Under the pieces are notes generated by a model. It made no database searches. It was not told the origin of the DNA and was given only the letters and a program-made list of their open reading frames with translations. Position numbers and translations under genes: made by a program. Source: Leisingera thetidis (GTDB lineage Bacteria; Pseudomonadota; Alphaproteobacteria; Rhodobacterales; Rhodobacteraceae). From it: a stretch of 64,000 nucleotides of DNA. The stretch lies in NCBI RefSeq assembly GCF_025857195.1, contig NZ_CP109787.1, positions 933,501 to 997,500 on the forward strand, written 5' to 3'. Below are positions 35,976-44,177 of this stretch, one piece after another (the stretch's first letter is position 1; each line of letters opens with the position of its first letter).

Positions 35976-36449
35976 ATGGATACGCGCACACGGGTCAATC
36001 AGGCCCTGAAGCAGGCGATGAAAGACAAGGCGGCCGAGCGGCTGTGCACGCTGCGGCTGATCAATGCGGCGATCAAGGACCGGGAGATTGCCGCCCGCGC
36101 CGATGGCGAGGAGGGCGGCATCGATGAAGGAGAAATCCTTGCCATCCTGGGCAAGATGACCAAGCAGCGCAAGGAAAGCGCCCGCGCCTACGAGGAAGGC
36201 GGGCGGCTGGACCTGGCGGAGCGGGAACTGGGCGAGATTGCCATCATCGAGGAATTCCTGCCGCAGCAGCTGAGCGACGATGAAGTCGATGAGGCGATCA
36301 CCGCGGCGGTGGCGGAAACCGGTGCCGAATCGATCCGCGACATGGGCAAGGTGATGGGCGCCCTGAAGGCGAGATACACCGGCCAGATGGACTTTGGCAA
36401 AGCAGGCCCGATGGTCAAGGACCAGCTCTGCAGCAAGGGCGGCTGCTGA
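35976..36449 (+). CDS. yqeY: GatB/YqeY domain-containing protein
   Basis: 157 aa from ATG 35976 (MDTRTRVNQALKQAMKDK), the usual start; upstream ATGs lack family similarity. All-helical GatB/YqeY fold, related to the tail of the GatB amidotransferase subunit: RTLRLINAAIKDREI-like first half (here LCTLRLINAAIKDREIAAR) and the QLSDDEVDEAITAAV / MGKVMGALKARYTGQMD second half. Function uncertain; it is thought to act on or near aminoacyl-tRNA. It is often found beside carA or dnaG in alphaproteobacteria. Confidence 0.93.
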   Translation: MDTRTRVNQALKQAMKDKAAERLCTLRLINAAIKDREIAARADGEEGGIDEGEILAILGKMTKQRKESARAYEEGGRLDLAERELGEIAIIEEFLPQQLSDDEVDEAITAAVAETGAESIRDMGKVMGALKARYTGQMDFGKAGPMVKDQLCSKGGC

Positions 36450-36470
36450 GGTCTTTTCCGGCGGGCGGGA

Positions 36471-36520
36471 ACCGCGCTGATGCGCGGTGCCTCCGGCGGA
36501 AGTATTGCCGGAAAGATGAA
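36471..36520 (+). repeat. CCTCCGGCGG hairpin-plus-motif repeat, copy C
   Basis: Hairpin ACCGCGC / GCGCGGT (36471-36477/36482-36488, loop TGAT) followed at once by GCCTCCGGCGGAAGTA and TTGCCGGAAAGATGAA. It lies in the convergent gap between yqeY and the DUF2244 gene, just upstream of the yqeY terminator. Confidence 0.75.
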
Positions 36521-36526
36521 GAGAGC

Positions 36527-36549
36527 AGGCCCGCTTTGGCGGGCCTTTT
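36527..36549 (+). terminator. Intrinsic terminator of yqeY
   Basis: 8-bp stem AGGCCCGC / GCGGGCCT, loop TTTG, followed by TTTC; it abuts repeat copy C. Confidence 0.75.
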
Positions 36550-36557
36550 CCATTTGC

Positions 36558-37040
36558 TCAGCGGGAAAAGGCGGTTTTGAGATCGCCGTACAGCGCCACC
36601 CGTTCGTCTTCTGACAGGAAGGCGCCGATCTCCACCTCGCGGCCGCAGCCGCGCAGGGTGACATAATGCGGCACCGGCCCGTCATCGTCATGCATCTCGA
36701 CGCTGGCCCAATAGCGGTTGCAGTGCCAGCTTTGCCGCCCGCCGTCGGGGTTGATGCGCTCCAGCCGGGCCTCCTCGGGTCCGATGGTCAGCACTTCGAG
36801 GATCTGGTGGTCGCGGCGGCTGCGGTCGAGGGCAAACTTCATCCCGAACAGCGCCAGCAGCAGGAACGGCAGCACCCCCCACAGCAGGGTCGAGCCCAGC
36901 ACAGGTACCAGCGGCACGCAGATCAGCGCCGCGGTCAGTCCGAGGAAGCGTGCATAGCCTTGGGCAGGCAGCGACTGATGCGGCCAGAGATGCAGCTCGC
37001 GCTCGGCGCCGGTTTCAGGGCGGGTCCAGTTGTAGGGCAT
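36558..37040 (-). CDS. DUF2244 domain-containing membrane protein
   Basis: 160 aa from ATG 37040 (MPYNWTRPETGAERELHLWP), a start typical of DUF2244. Two adjacent transmembrane helices (about residues 35-75, GLTAALICVPLVPVLGSTLL and GVLPFLLLALFG) are followed by a soluble domain with LEVLTIGPEEARLERINPDG and VTLRGCGREVEIGAFLSEDE. DUF2244 genes are commonly found near cytochrome oxidase or respiratory genes in alphaproteobacteria, as here beside ctaD on the same strand. Biochemical role unknown. A terminator for ctaD lies between the two, so it probably has its own promoter. Confidence 0.85.
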   Translation of the reverse strand: MPYNWTRPETGAERELHLWPHQSLPAQGYARFLGLTAALICVPLVPVLGSTLLWGVLPFLLLALFGMKFALDRSRRDHQILEVLTIGPEEARLERINPDGGRQSWHCNRYWASVEMHDDDGPVPHYVTLRGCGREVEIGAFLSEDERVALYGDLKTAFSR

Positions 37041-37136
37041 TGGATTGCGCCTGCGGAAGAAGAGTGGTCTTAGTGAAAGATGTGGCGGAAATGGCGGATT
37101 TCCACTGCGGGCCATTACCGCAGGCAGGCCGCATGA

Positions 37137-37170
37137 AAAAGGCCCCGGAGCATCTGCGCCGGGGCCTTTT
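37137..37170 (-). terminator. Intrinsic terminator of ctaD
   Basis: 12-bp stem AAAAGGCCCCGG / CCGGGGCCTTTT, followed by TTTTT on the minus strand, 24 bp after the ctaD stop. Confidence 0.9.
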
Positions 37171-37193
37171 GCCGATGTCACGATCTCAGCCGC

Positions 37194-38867
37194 TTAGTGC
37201 GAGTGCGAGCGGTCCCAGTCTTCCTGCTTGGGCAGGATTTCAAAGGTATGCTCGGGCGGCGGAGAGGGCAGGGTCCACTCCAGGGTGTCCGCGTATTCGT
37301 TCCAGTAGTTGTTCTGGGTGACACGGGCACCGCGCAGCAGCGAATAGATCACCACGCCGAAGAACAGCAGGAACGAGGCAAAGGACAGGAACGCGCCGTA
37401 GGAGGAGATCTTGTTCCAGTAGGCAAAGCCTTCCGGGTAGTCGATGTAGCGGCGCGGCATGCCCTGGCGGCCCAGGAAGTGCTGCGGGAAGAACGTCAGG
37501 TTGGCGCCGATGAAGAACATCCAGAAATGGATCTGGGCACCCAGCTCGTTGTACTGGCGGCCGGTCATCTTGCCGAAGTAGAAGTAGACGCCCGAGAAGA
37601 TCGCGAACACGGCACCGAGGCTCATCACGTAGTGGAAGTGGGCCACAACGTAGTAGGTGTCATGATAGGCACGGTCCACGGAGGCCTGAGACAGAACCAC
37701 GCCGGTCACGCCGCCAACGGTGAACAGGAACAGGAAGCCGAAGGCGAACATCATCGGTGCCTTGAACTCGATCGAGCCGCCCCACATGGTGGCGATCCAC
37801 GAGAACACCTTCACGCCCGTGGGCACCGCGATCACCATGGTGGCCAGCATGAAGTAGGCCTGCTGGTTCAGCGACATGCCGACGGTGTACATGTGGTGCG
37901 CCCACACGACAAAGCCGAGCACGCCGATGGCGATGATCGCCCAGACCATCGGCAGGTAGCCGAACACCGGCTTGCGTGCGAAGGTGGCGATGACGTGGGA
38001 GATGATGCCGAAGCCGGGCAGGATCACGATATACACTTCCGGGTGGCCGAAGAACCACAGGATGTGCTGATACAGGATCGGGTCGCCGCCGCCGGCTGCG
38101 TCAAAGAAGGTGAAGCCGAAGTTGCGGTCCATCAGCAGCATGGTGATGGCGCCGGCCAGAACCGGCAAGCTCAGCAGGATCAGCCAGGAGGTGACGAAGA
38201 TCGACCAGGAGAACAGCGGCACCTTGAACAGGGTCATGCCCGGCGCGCGCATGTTCAGGAAGGTGGTGATCATGTTGATCGCACCCAGGATCGACGAAGC
38301 GCCCGAGACGTGCACGGCGAAAATCGCCAGGTCCATCGAGTAACCGCCCTCGTTCACGGAGAGCGGCGGGTACAGAACCCAGCCGACGCCGGAGCCCAGC
38401 TGGTCATTGCCGCCCGGGGAGACAACCGAGAGGACCGCCAGCGAGGTGCCTGCGACATACATCCAGAACGACAGGTTGTTCATGCGCGGGAAGGCCATGT
38501 CCGGTGCGCCGATCTGCAGCGGCATGAAATAGTTGCCGAAACCGCCGAACAGCGCGGGAATCACCACGAAGAACATCATCAGGATGCCGTGGGCGGTGAT
38601 CATCACGTTCCAGAGGTGGCCGTTCGGGGTACATTCCGCGGCGGAATCGGCGACAAGGCGCGCACCCTCCAGGCACATGTACTGAACGCCGGGTTCCATC
38701 AGCTCGAGCCGCATATAGACGGTGAAGATGACGGAGATGAGACCTGCAATCGCCGAGACGATCAGGTAAAGAATGCCGATATCCTTATGGTTCGTGCTCA
38801 TGAACCAGCGGGTGAAAAAGCTCCGCTCGTCCTCGTGGCCGTGACCATGAATGGCTGCGTCTGCCAT
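37194..38867 (-). CDS. ctaD: Cytochrome c oxidase subunit I (aa3-type)
   Basis: 557 aa, twelve transmembrane helices. This is the haem-copper core that reduces O2 and pumps protons. The signature [21 protein letters not shown] loop is here as [20 protein letters not shown] (CuB histidine and cross-linked tyrosine), then HHMYTVGM with the two CuB histidines and [12 protein letters not shown] with the haem a and a3 ligands. [15 protein letters not shown] gives the other haem a ligand, and the D- and K-channel residues look intact. ATG 38867 is preceded by AGGAGG. No other cox subunits adjoin it. A perfect FNR-type box lies about 110 bp upstream. Confidence 0.98.
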   Translation of the reverse strand: MADAAIHGHGHEDERSFFTRWFMSTNHKDIGILYLIVSAIAGLISVIFTVYMRLELMEPGVQYMCLEGARLVADSAAECTPNGHLWNVMITAHGILMMFFVVIPALFGGFGNYFMPLQIGAPDMAFPRMNNLSFWMYVAGTSLAVLSVVSPGGNDQLGSGVGWVLYPPLSVNEGGYSMDLAIFAVHVSGASSILGAINMITTFLNMRAPGMTLFKVPLFSWSIFVTSWLILLSLPVLAGAITMLLMDRNFGFTFFDAAGGGDPILYQHILWFFGHPEVYIVILPGFGIISHVIATFARKPVFGYLPMVWAIIAIGVLGFVVWAHHMYTVGMSLNQQAYFMLATMVIAVPTGVKVFSWIATMWGGSIEFKAPMMFAFGFLFLFTVGGVTGVVLSQASVDRAYHDTYYVVAHFHYVMSLGAVFAIFSGVYFYFGKMTGRQYNELGAQIHFWMFFIGANLTFFPQHFLGRQGMPRRYIDYPEGFAYWNKISSYGAFLSFASFLLFFGVVIYSLLRGARVTQNNYWNEYADTLEWTLPSPPPEHTFEILPKQEDWDRSHSH

Positions 38868-38974
38868 TTAGGTGCCTCCTGCTGCATAACGAAAGGCCCC
38901 CGGAGACGGACTCCGGGCGGCCTGGATTCCTTGGGAGTATTAGAGCGGCCCGCCGGGGCCTTCAATGGCGGAGT

Positions 38975-38988
38975 TTGATCTGGATCAA
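38975..38988. promoter_or_regulatory. FnrL/FNR-type binding site upstream of ctaD
   Basis: TTGATCTGGATCAA: a perfect match to TTGAT-N4-ATCAA, the FNR/FnrL consensus. It lies 108 bp upstream of the ctaD start and 115 bp upstream of the HIT gene on the other strand. Control of ctaD by oxygen is the natural reading. Confidence 0.7.
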
Positions 38989-39103
38989 GATTTATTGCCG
39001 CAGGGACTTGAACGCCATTCCGGGCCCTGCGGAGGGGGGTGCTTGACCTGGCCGGGCGGCGCGCGCACAACCGGGGGAACGCCAGAAAAAGGAGGCCCGG
39101 CGC

Positions 39104-39529
39104 ATGCCCGCTTATGACCCCGACAATATCTTTGCCAAGCTGCTGCGCGGCGAGATCCCCGCGACCCGCGTCTATGAGGACGGCGAGACGCTGGCTTTCA
39201 TGGATATCATGCCGCGTGCCGACGGGCACCTCCTGGTGATTCCAAAGACACCCTGCCGCAATCTGCTGGATGCCAGCCCTGCGCAGCTGGCGGCAGTGAT
39301 GCTGACGGTGCAGAAACTGTCGCAGGCGGTGGTCAAGGCGTTTGGTGCCGATGGTGTCACCGTGCAGCAGTTCAACGAGGCAGCAGGCGGGCAGGAAGTG
39401 TTCCACCTGCACATGCATGTGCTGCCGCGCCGCGCAGGCGACCGCCTGCGCCCGCCGGGGCAGATGGGGGACATGGCGCTGATCGGGGAACAGGCGGAAA
39501 AGATCCGCGCAGCCCTTTCCGAAGAGTAA
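39104..39529 (+). CDS. HIT family protein (histidine triad hydrolase)
   Basis: 141 aa. ATG 39104 has AGGAGG upstream. HIT fold of the HINT type: NIFAKLLRGEIPATRVYEDG at the N-terminus, then HLHMHVLPR, the His-x-His-x-His triad with the catalytic histidine. Such proteins hydrolyse purine nucleoside phosphoramidates or related nucleotidyl esters. It is divergent from ctaD across 236 bp containing the FNR box. Confidence 0.94.
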   Translation: MPAYDPDNIFAKLLRGEIPATRVYEDGETLAFMDIMPRADGHLLVIPKTPCRNLLDASPAQLAAVMLTVQKLSQAVVKAFGADGVTVQQFNEAAGGQEVFHLHMHVLPRRAGDRLRPPGQMGDMALIGEQAEKIRAALSEE

Positions 39530-39563
39530 TGCCCGCTCCGCATTGCTTTGCGGATAACCGGCA

Positions 39564-39590
39564 AACGCCGCCTTTGCAGAAGGCGGCGTT
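39564..39590 (+). terminator. Hairpin after the HIT gene
   Basis: 11-bp perfect stem AACGCCGCCTT / AAGGCGGCGTT with a 5-base loop, 34 bp after the stop; no clear T-run. Confidence 0.6.
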
Positions 39591-39600
39591 CCCACCCATG

Positions 39601-39721
39601 AATATGGGCTTTTGAATTAAATGTTGAATTTTAGTTGAATTTGATCATAGCTGTTTCCCAAATTAGTTGTAGGTCAAAGAGGGCGCGCGCGCCCAAGCGT
39701 ATGGGGCCCCAAGAATTGGGG
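39601..39721. promoter_or_regulatory. AT-rich region with phased TTGAATT repeats and palindromes
   Basis: Bases 39601-39680 contain 23 G+C of 80 by my count (29%), far below the surroundings. TTGAATT occurs at 39612, 39624 and 39635, spaced about one helical turn apart. Three palindromes follow: GGGCGCGCGCGCCC (39681-39694), GGGGCCCC (39703-39710) and CCCCAA-gaa-TTGGGG (39707-39721). The next gene starts at 39887; no gene occupies the 357-bp gap. This looks like a multi-site regulatory region. Confidence 0.5.
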
Positions 39722-39886
39722 GTGATCCGGCATGGTATGCCAGCTCTGCTCAGGGTGGCATCAGCCGGGAATTTTCAGTTGACAGGCTGGCTGCCTGAAA
39801 CATCCGGGCCGGATGGCCCGCACCTCTGCGCAGGATTGCAGGGCACGCTGCCTCTTTGACGTGGAAAGCAGTATTGGAGGGGCGCA

Positions 39887-41578
39887 GTGACGCTCTTGTG
39901 CCGCGCGCAGGCCTTGTCGCAGGACCAGGTCGTCGCCGCAATTTACGAGACGATGATCCGGCCGGAGCAATTCGACCGGTTCTGCACCGGGCCGCAGGCA
40001 GGAGCCGGCGGGGCAGAGGCGTCCGGTGCCGGGCAGCCGCTGGACCGGCTCAGGACGGCGCCGGTGCTGCAGGCGCATTTCGCCCGCGCGGGTGAAATCC
40101 AGGAGCAGCAGTGGGATCGTGAAGGGCGGCCGCATCCATGCGGATACTCCGGCAATTGCAGCCGGTTCTGGCTGCTGGCCGGTGCCGGGCCGGCGGGCGG
40201 GCTGCTCAATGCCTCGCCGCGGGCGGCGCGGCAGCTCAGCGGCGGTGCGGACCTGCCTGCTGCGATGGGGCTGACCCGCGGGGCAGCGGACCGGTGGCGC
40301 AATTTTCTGGAGCAGGTGCGCGGGGGGGCTTTCTGCTGGACGGATGTCCTGCTCCTGGGCACCCGCCGCTCCGGCGAGCGGTTCCTGGTCCGGCCGGTCC
40401 GGCTGGAGGGCAGCGGCAGCACGGCGGCGGTTATGGCGGAGCGGCTGGACTGGGAATGGACCAGCGAAGCCTGCGGCCCGGTTGCAGCAGCCCTGGGTCT
40501 GCAGAACTCCGGCATCGAGCCGCTGATGGCGGTGATGAGCGGCGCCGGCGGCCGGGTGCCCGCCGGGCTGCAGCAGGTGGCGGCCAGGACCGGGGCGCCG
40601 GGCACCGCCGAGCTGATCCGCCTGACCGCCTTCTTGATGACCGAGCACACCCGGGATCTGAAAATCGCCCGGGGCGCACTGCTGCCGCCCGCGGAGGAAT
40701 TCCGCGACAGCAGCGGGCAGCGCTGCCAGTATTTCCGGTTCGGAGCAGAGACCGGCCAGCCGGTCATCTATGTGCACGGGATCCTGGACGGCCTTGCGCC
40801 GCTGCAGAGGCTGCAGCCGCAGCTGCGGAGGCTGGGGTTCCGGGTCTATGCGCCGATGCGGGCCGGCTACGGCAGATCGGCGCCGCTGCCGCGCGGGCAG
40901 GACCCGGCGGATGCCTTTGTGCGGCAGCTCGATGCGCTGATCACCCGGGAGAACCTGCAGCGGCCGGTTCTGCTCAGCCACCGCGGCGGCGCGCTCTATG
41001 GCTGCCTGGCAGCCAACCGCCTGCACAGCCGGATCTCCGGCCTGGTGGCGGCGGCGTCCAACTGCGCTATCAGCTCGCCGCGGCAGTTTTCCGGCCTCAG
41101 CGGCTATGCCTGGATGGTGGCCTTTGCCGCCGCCCGCGCCCGCTGGCTGCTGCCTGCCCTGGTGAGGGTCTGGTCCGGCGCCTTGCACTGGTACGGGCAC
41201 AAGGCGTTGCTGCAGGTTCAGACCGCCCGCGGCAGCCGCGAGCGGGAGATGCTCGGCCGGATGGAGCTGCTGCCGTTGCTGCGGCAAAGCCAGGCGCTGT
41301 TCCTGCAGCAGGGCGGCACCGGGTTTCTGGCCGATGTGCAGATGCTGCGGCAGGGGTTTCAGAAAATGGCGCTGGCCCATGACACCCGCGCGGTCTTCGT
41401 GCATGGCGGCGAGGACCATGTGGCTCCGCTGCCGGTGGTGCGCGAGGCCCTCAGCGGCATGCGCAACGCCCAGCTGTGCGTCAGCCAGGAAGCCGGCGCG
41501 CTGCTGTTCTACACCTTCCCGGAGCTGGTTCTGACCGCGCTGCAGGATTGCGCCGCTGCAGCGCGGGATGTGGCCTAG
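39887..41578 (+). CDS. Alpha/beta-hydrolase-fold protein with remnant LuxR-like N-terminus and missing catalytic residues
   Basis: 563 aa from GTG 39887 (GGAGGGG upstream). Residues 1-190 resemble the PAS-like sensory start of roseobacter LuxR-type regulators ([19 protein letters not shown]). Residues about 197-250 keep the frame of a LuxR HTH (PVAAALGLQ ... [20 protein letters not shown]) but lack the recognition helix. From 290 on it is an alpha/beta hydrolase: [12 protein letters not shown] is the oxyanion strand and [11 protein letters not shown] carries the acid (Asp510). The nucleophile elbow reads LSHRGGAL, with Arg366 where Ser belongs, and the final box EAGALLFY has Ala538 where His is usual. 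Probably non-enzymatic. It overlaps the lipB 3' end by 4 bp. Confidence 0.75.
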   Translation: MTLLCRAQALSQDQVVAAIYETMIRPEQFDRFCTGPQAGAGGAEASGAGQPLDRLRTAPVLQAHFARAGEIQEQQWDREGRPHPCGYSGNCSRFWLLAGAGPAGGLLNASPRAARQLSGGADLPAAMGLTRGAADRWRNFLEQVRGGAFCWTDVLLLGTRRSGERFLVRPVRLEGSGSTAAVMAERLDWEWTSEACGPVAAALGLQNSGIEPLMAVMSGAGGRVPAGLQQVAARTGAPGTAELIRLTAFLMTEHTRDLKIARGALLPPAEEFRDSSGQRCQYFRFGAETGQPVIYVHGILDGLAPLQRLQPQLRRLGFRVYAPMRAGYGRSAPLPRGQDPADAFVRQLDALITRENLQRPVLLSHRGGALYGCLAANRLHSRISGLVAAASNCAISSPRQFSGLSGYAWMVAFAAARARWLLPALVRVWSGALHWYGHKALLQVQTARGSREREMLGRMELLPLLRQSQALFLQQGGTGFLADVQMLRQGFQKMALAHDTRAVFVHGGEDHVAPLPVVREALSGMRNAQLCVSQEAGALLFYTFPELVLTALQDCAAAARDVA

Positions 41579-42225
41579 CTGCCGAACACCTGCTCAAAGC
41601 TGCGCTTGAGGGCGACATCGACATCCGCCATGCTGACCGGAAGCCCCAGGTCCACCAGGCTGGTCACCCCGTAGTCGGTGATGCCGCAGGGCACGATGCC
41701 GGTGAAATGCTCCAGCTCCGGTTCCACGTTGATCGAGATGCCGTGGAAACTCACCCATTTGCGCAGGCGGATGCCGATCGCGGCGATCTTGTCCTCGGCC
41801 ATGGCGCCGCTGGCGGTGCGCGGCTTGTCCGGGCGCTCGACCCAGACGCCGACCCGGCCGTCGCGGATATGGCCCTTGATGTTGAACTCGTCCAGCGCGG
41901 CAATCACCCAGTTTTCCAGCTGCTGCACGAACCGGCGCACGTCGTGGCCGCGCTGGCCGACGTTCAGCATCACATAGACCACCCGCTGGCCCGGGCCGTG
42001 GTAGGTGTACTGGCCGCCTCGCTTGCTCTCAAAAACCGGAAACCGGTCCGGATCGGTCAGATCCTCGCGCCTGGCCGAGGTGCCGGCGGTGTAAAGCGGC
42101 GGATGCTCGACCAGCCAGATGCATTCTTCCGCGGTGCCCGCAGAAATCCCTGCGGCGCGCTCCTCCATGAAGGCAACCGCTTGATCATATTCAACAAGAC
42201 CGTCCGATGTGATCCACTCAACCAT
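41575..42225 (-). CDS. lipB: Octanoyltransferase (lipoate biosynthesis)
   Basis: 216 aa. Transfers the octanoyl group from acyl-carrier protein to lipoyl domains before LipA inserts sulfur. The conserved blocks are [42 protein letters not shown] (Lys and His region) and [15 protein letters not shown] with the catalytic cysteine. The order and spacing are those of LipB. It is convergent with the alpha/beta-hydrolase gene, with a 4-bp overlap of stops, and divergent from the exported protein gene at 42355. Confidence 0.97.
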   Translation of the reverse strand: MVEWITSDGLVEYDQAVAFMEERAAGISAGTAEECIWLVEHPPLYTAGTSARREDLTDPDRFPVFESKRGGQYTYHGPGQRVVYVMLNVGQRGHDVRRFVQQLENWVIAALDEFNIKGHIRDGRVGVWVERPDKPRTASGAMAEDKIAAIGIRLRKWVSFHGISINVEPELEHFTGIVPCGITDYGVTSLVDLGLPVSMADVDVALKRSFEQVFGS

Positions 42226-42354
42226 GGCCGTTGCTGTCCTTTTCCGTCCTTCCGGCGGAGCCGGCCCGGTTAAACGGCCGTAAAACTCCTAGGTGCCTGC
42301 GCTGCCTGTGGAGTATCCTGATTCCGTAACGAGTATCCATAGGGGGCGAGTATC

Positions 42355-43971
42355 ATGTTTACCAAGCCGCTCAAGCCGGCCCTGACTGCCGTATTTCTGG
42401 CAACCTCGGCCACAGGCCCTGCCATCGCGGACGATCTGGGCGCCGCAATTGTCGGGGGCGTCATTGGCGGCGTGATCGTCAATGAAATTCACAAGAACAA
42501 GCAGCGCCAGCGCAGCACCACCCGGACCTACCGGCGGGCGCCGGTCTATTCCGCCGCAAGGGCCGAGAACCGCGAGACCCAGGTGGCGCTGAACTATTTC
42601 GGCTTCCCTGCGGGCACTGCGGACGGGGTGCTGGGCCGCCGCTCGCGCGGGGCCATCACCCAGTACCAGGTCCACATGGGTTATCCCGCCACCGGCTACC
42701 TGGCGCCTTATGAGCGCAATTTCCTGGTCAGTTCCTACAACCGGGCGCAAATCGGCGGCCCGCAGGTGATCAAGGCGATGCAGGGCCCGCACGGCGTGCG
42801 CGGCCTGCTGCATGCCTGGCGCGATGAGGCCGCAGGCCTGCGCACCGCCGGCAGCAGCTACGGCGGCAACACCTATGGCGGCCTGCCGCCCGAGGTGAGC
42901 CACGCGGTGGACGAGGTCGCCGCCAGCTCCGAACCCTCGGGCGAGCAGCTGCTGCAGCGCACCGGCTTCATGCAGCTGGCCGATCTCAACGGTGACGGCC
43001 GCAATGACTATGTGCTGGACACCTCGGTTTCCGGCAGTTCGTTCTGGTGCGGCGCGTCGAATTGCTCAGTGATGGTTTTTGCCTCCACCCCGCAAGGGTA
43101 CCAGCGCAACGACTTTCTGGCCCGCGGCGTGACCCCGGCCAGCTTTGCCTGCGACCAGGGCGCCTGCCGCATGGCGGACCCCGGTGAAGCCGCTCCGGTG
43201 CAGGCGGTGCAGCAGAACCGCAGCACGGTGGCTGCATTTTCCGGGCAGGAGAATACTTCGCTGGGCGGTATCACCCTGTTCGACCAGCCTGAGCAAAGCG
43301 CCTCGCTCACCAGCTATTGCAGCAAGGTGAGCCTGCTGACCAGTTCGAACGGCGGCTTCATGACGACGGACAGCATGACCGACCCGGAACTGGCGCTGGG
43401 CGAGCAGTTCTGCCTTGCGCGCACCTATGCCATCAACGCGGGCGAGACCCGGGCCGGCAAGGTGCAGGGCGTCAGCCAGGCGCAGATCGACAGCCAGTGC
43501 GATGCCTTCGGCCCGGCGGTGGCGCCGTTCCTGGCCAAGCTCGGCACCGCCGGCAGCGGCGAGGTGATGGGGGATGTGCAGAAGTTCGTGCTGCAATCCG
43601 GCATGTCGCTGGAACAGCTGGCCAATACCGCAGGCATCTGCCTGTTTTCGGGGTACCGCCGCGATGACATGGATGTGGCGCTGGGGGCTGCCCTGATCCT
43701 GACCGGCACCGGCCAGCGGCCCTATGCCGAGCTGATCGGCCACCACCTGGCGCTGGGCTTTGGCGCTCCGGTTGCCTCCGCAAGGGCGCAGGAGTGGTAC
43801 GGCATGGCGGTGATCTCGCTGGAAAGCGGCACCCCGCCGGTCTTTGCCCCCGGCCAGCCCGGGCGCGCAGAGCTGATCAAGGCCGCCTCGGCCAAGCTGG
43901 CGGGCGGCCGGGTGCAGCCGGTGCAGGCGTCCGGCGGCGCGGCGGCGCTGCCCTCCTTCAGCACTGACTGA
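42355..43971 (+). CDS. Exported glycine-zipper / peptidoglycan-binding protein, paralogue of the caspase gene's N-terminus
   Basis: 538 aa with a signal peptide (MFTKPLKPALTAVFLATSAT...). After it, a Gly-rich hydrophobic segment (LGAAIVGGVIGGVIVNEIHK) is followed by a basic stretch and a PG_binding_1-like domain (VALNYFGFPAGTADGVLGRR ... AITQYQVHMGYPATGYL). The first ~150 residues match the neighbouring caspase protein closely. The rest differs: a VCBS/FG-GAP-like LADLNGDGRNDYVLDTS segment, several cysteines and a helical C-terminus ending in sequence with no recognised fold. Probably periplasmic. A strong terminator follows. Paralogous pair with the gene at 44178. Confidence 0.82.
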   Translation: MFTKPLKPALTAVFLATSATGPAIADDLGAAIVGGVIGGVIVNEIHKNKQRQRSTTRTYRRAPVYSAARAENRETQVALNYFGFPAGTADGVLGRRSRGAITQYQVHMGYPATGYLAPYERNFLVSSYNRAQIGGPQVIKAMQGPHGVRGLLHAWRDEAAGLRTAGSSYGGNTYGGLPPEVSHAVDEVAASSEPSGEQLLQRTGFMQLADLNGDGRNDYVLDTSVSGSSFWCGASNCSVMVFASTPQGYQRNDFLARGVTPASFACDQGACRMADPGEAAPVQAVQQNRSTVAAFSGQENTSLGGITLFDQPEQSASLTSYCSKVSLLTSSNGGFMTTDSMTDPELALGEQFCLARTYAINAGETRAGKVQGVSQAQIDSQCDAFGPAVAPFLAKLGTAGSGEVMGDVQKFVLQSGMSLEQLANTAGICLFSGYRRDDMDVALGAALILTGTGQRPYAELIGHHLALGFGAPVASARAQEWYGMAVISLESGTPPVFAPGQPGRAELIKAASAKLAGGRVQPVQASGGAAALPSFSTD

Positions 43972-43998
43972 CGGCGCAGACCTGGTTTCAGACCAGTC

Positions 43999-44032
43999 AG
44001 GCGGCCGGCTGAATTGCCGGCTGCCTTTTTTT
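43999..44032 (+). terminator. Intrinsic terminator between the two paralogues
   Basis: 11-bp stem (one G-T pair) AGGCGGCCGGC / GCCGGCTGCCT, 6-base loop, followed by TTTTTT. It separates the two paralogous genes transcriptionally. Confidence 0.9.
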
Positions 44033-44177
44033 GTGGCCGGAAAAAAGTTGAAATTGTGCGGCATCCCGGCGGTTTTGGCAGAATTTTTACGTTTAAGTGC
44101 TGGAATCCAGTCTTTGACGCGGCGTGTTTCCAGGTAAATTCGGCGCAATCAGAAAGTGCATTCTCTTAGGGGGTTTC

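Noticed and set aside
38931..38945. Further copy of the CCTCCGGCGG repeat near ctaD
   Set aside because: Only GGGAGTATT is shared, without the core or tail.
37197..38978. 593-codon frame opposite ctaD
   Set aside because: Arg/His/Asp/Glu-rich shadow of a very well conserved ctaD.
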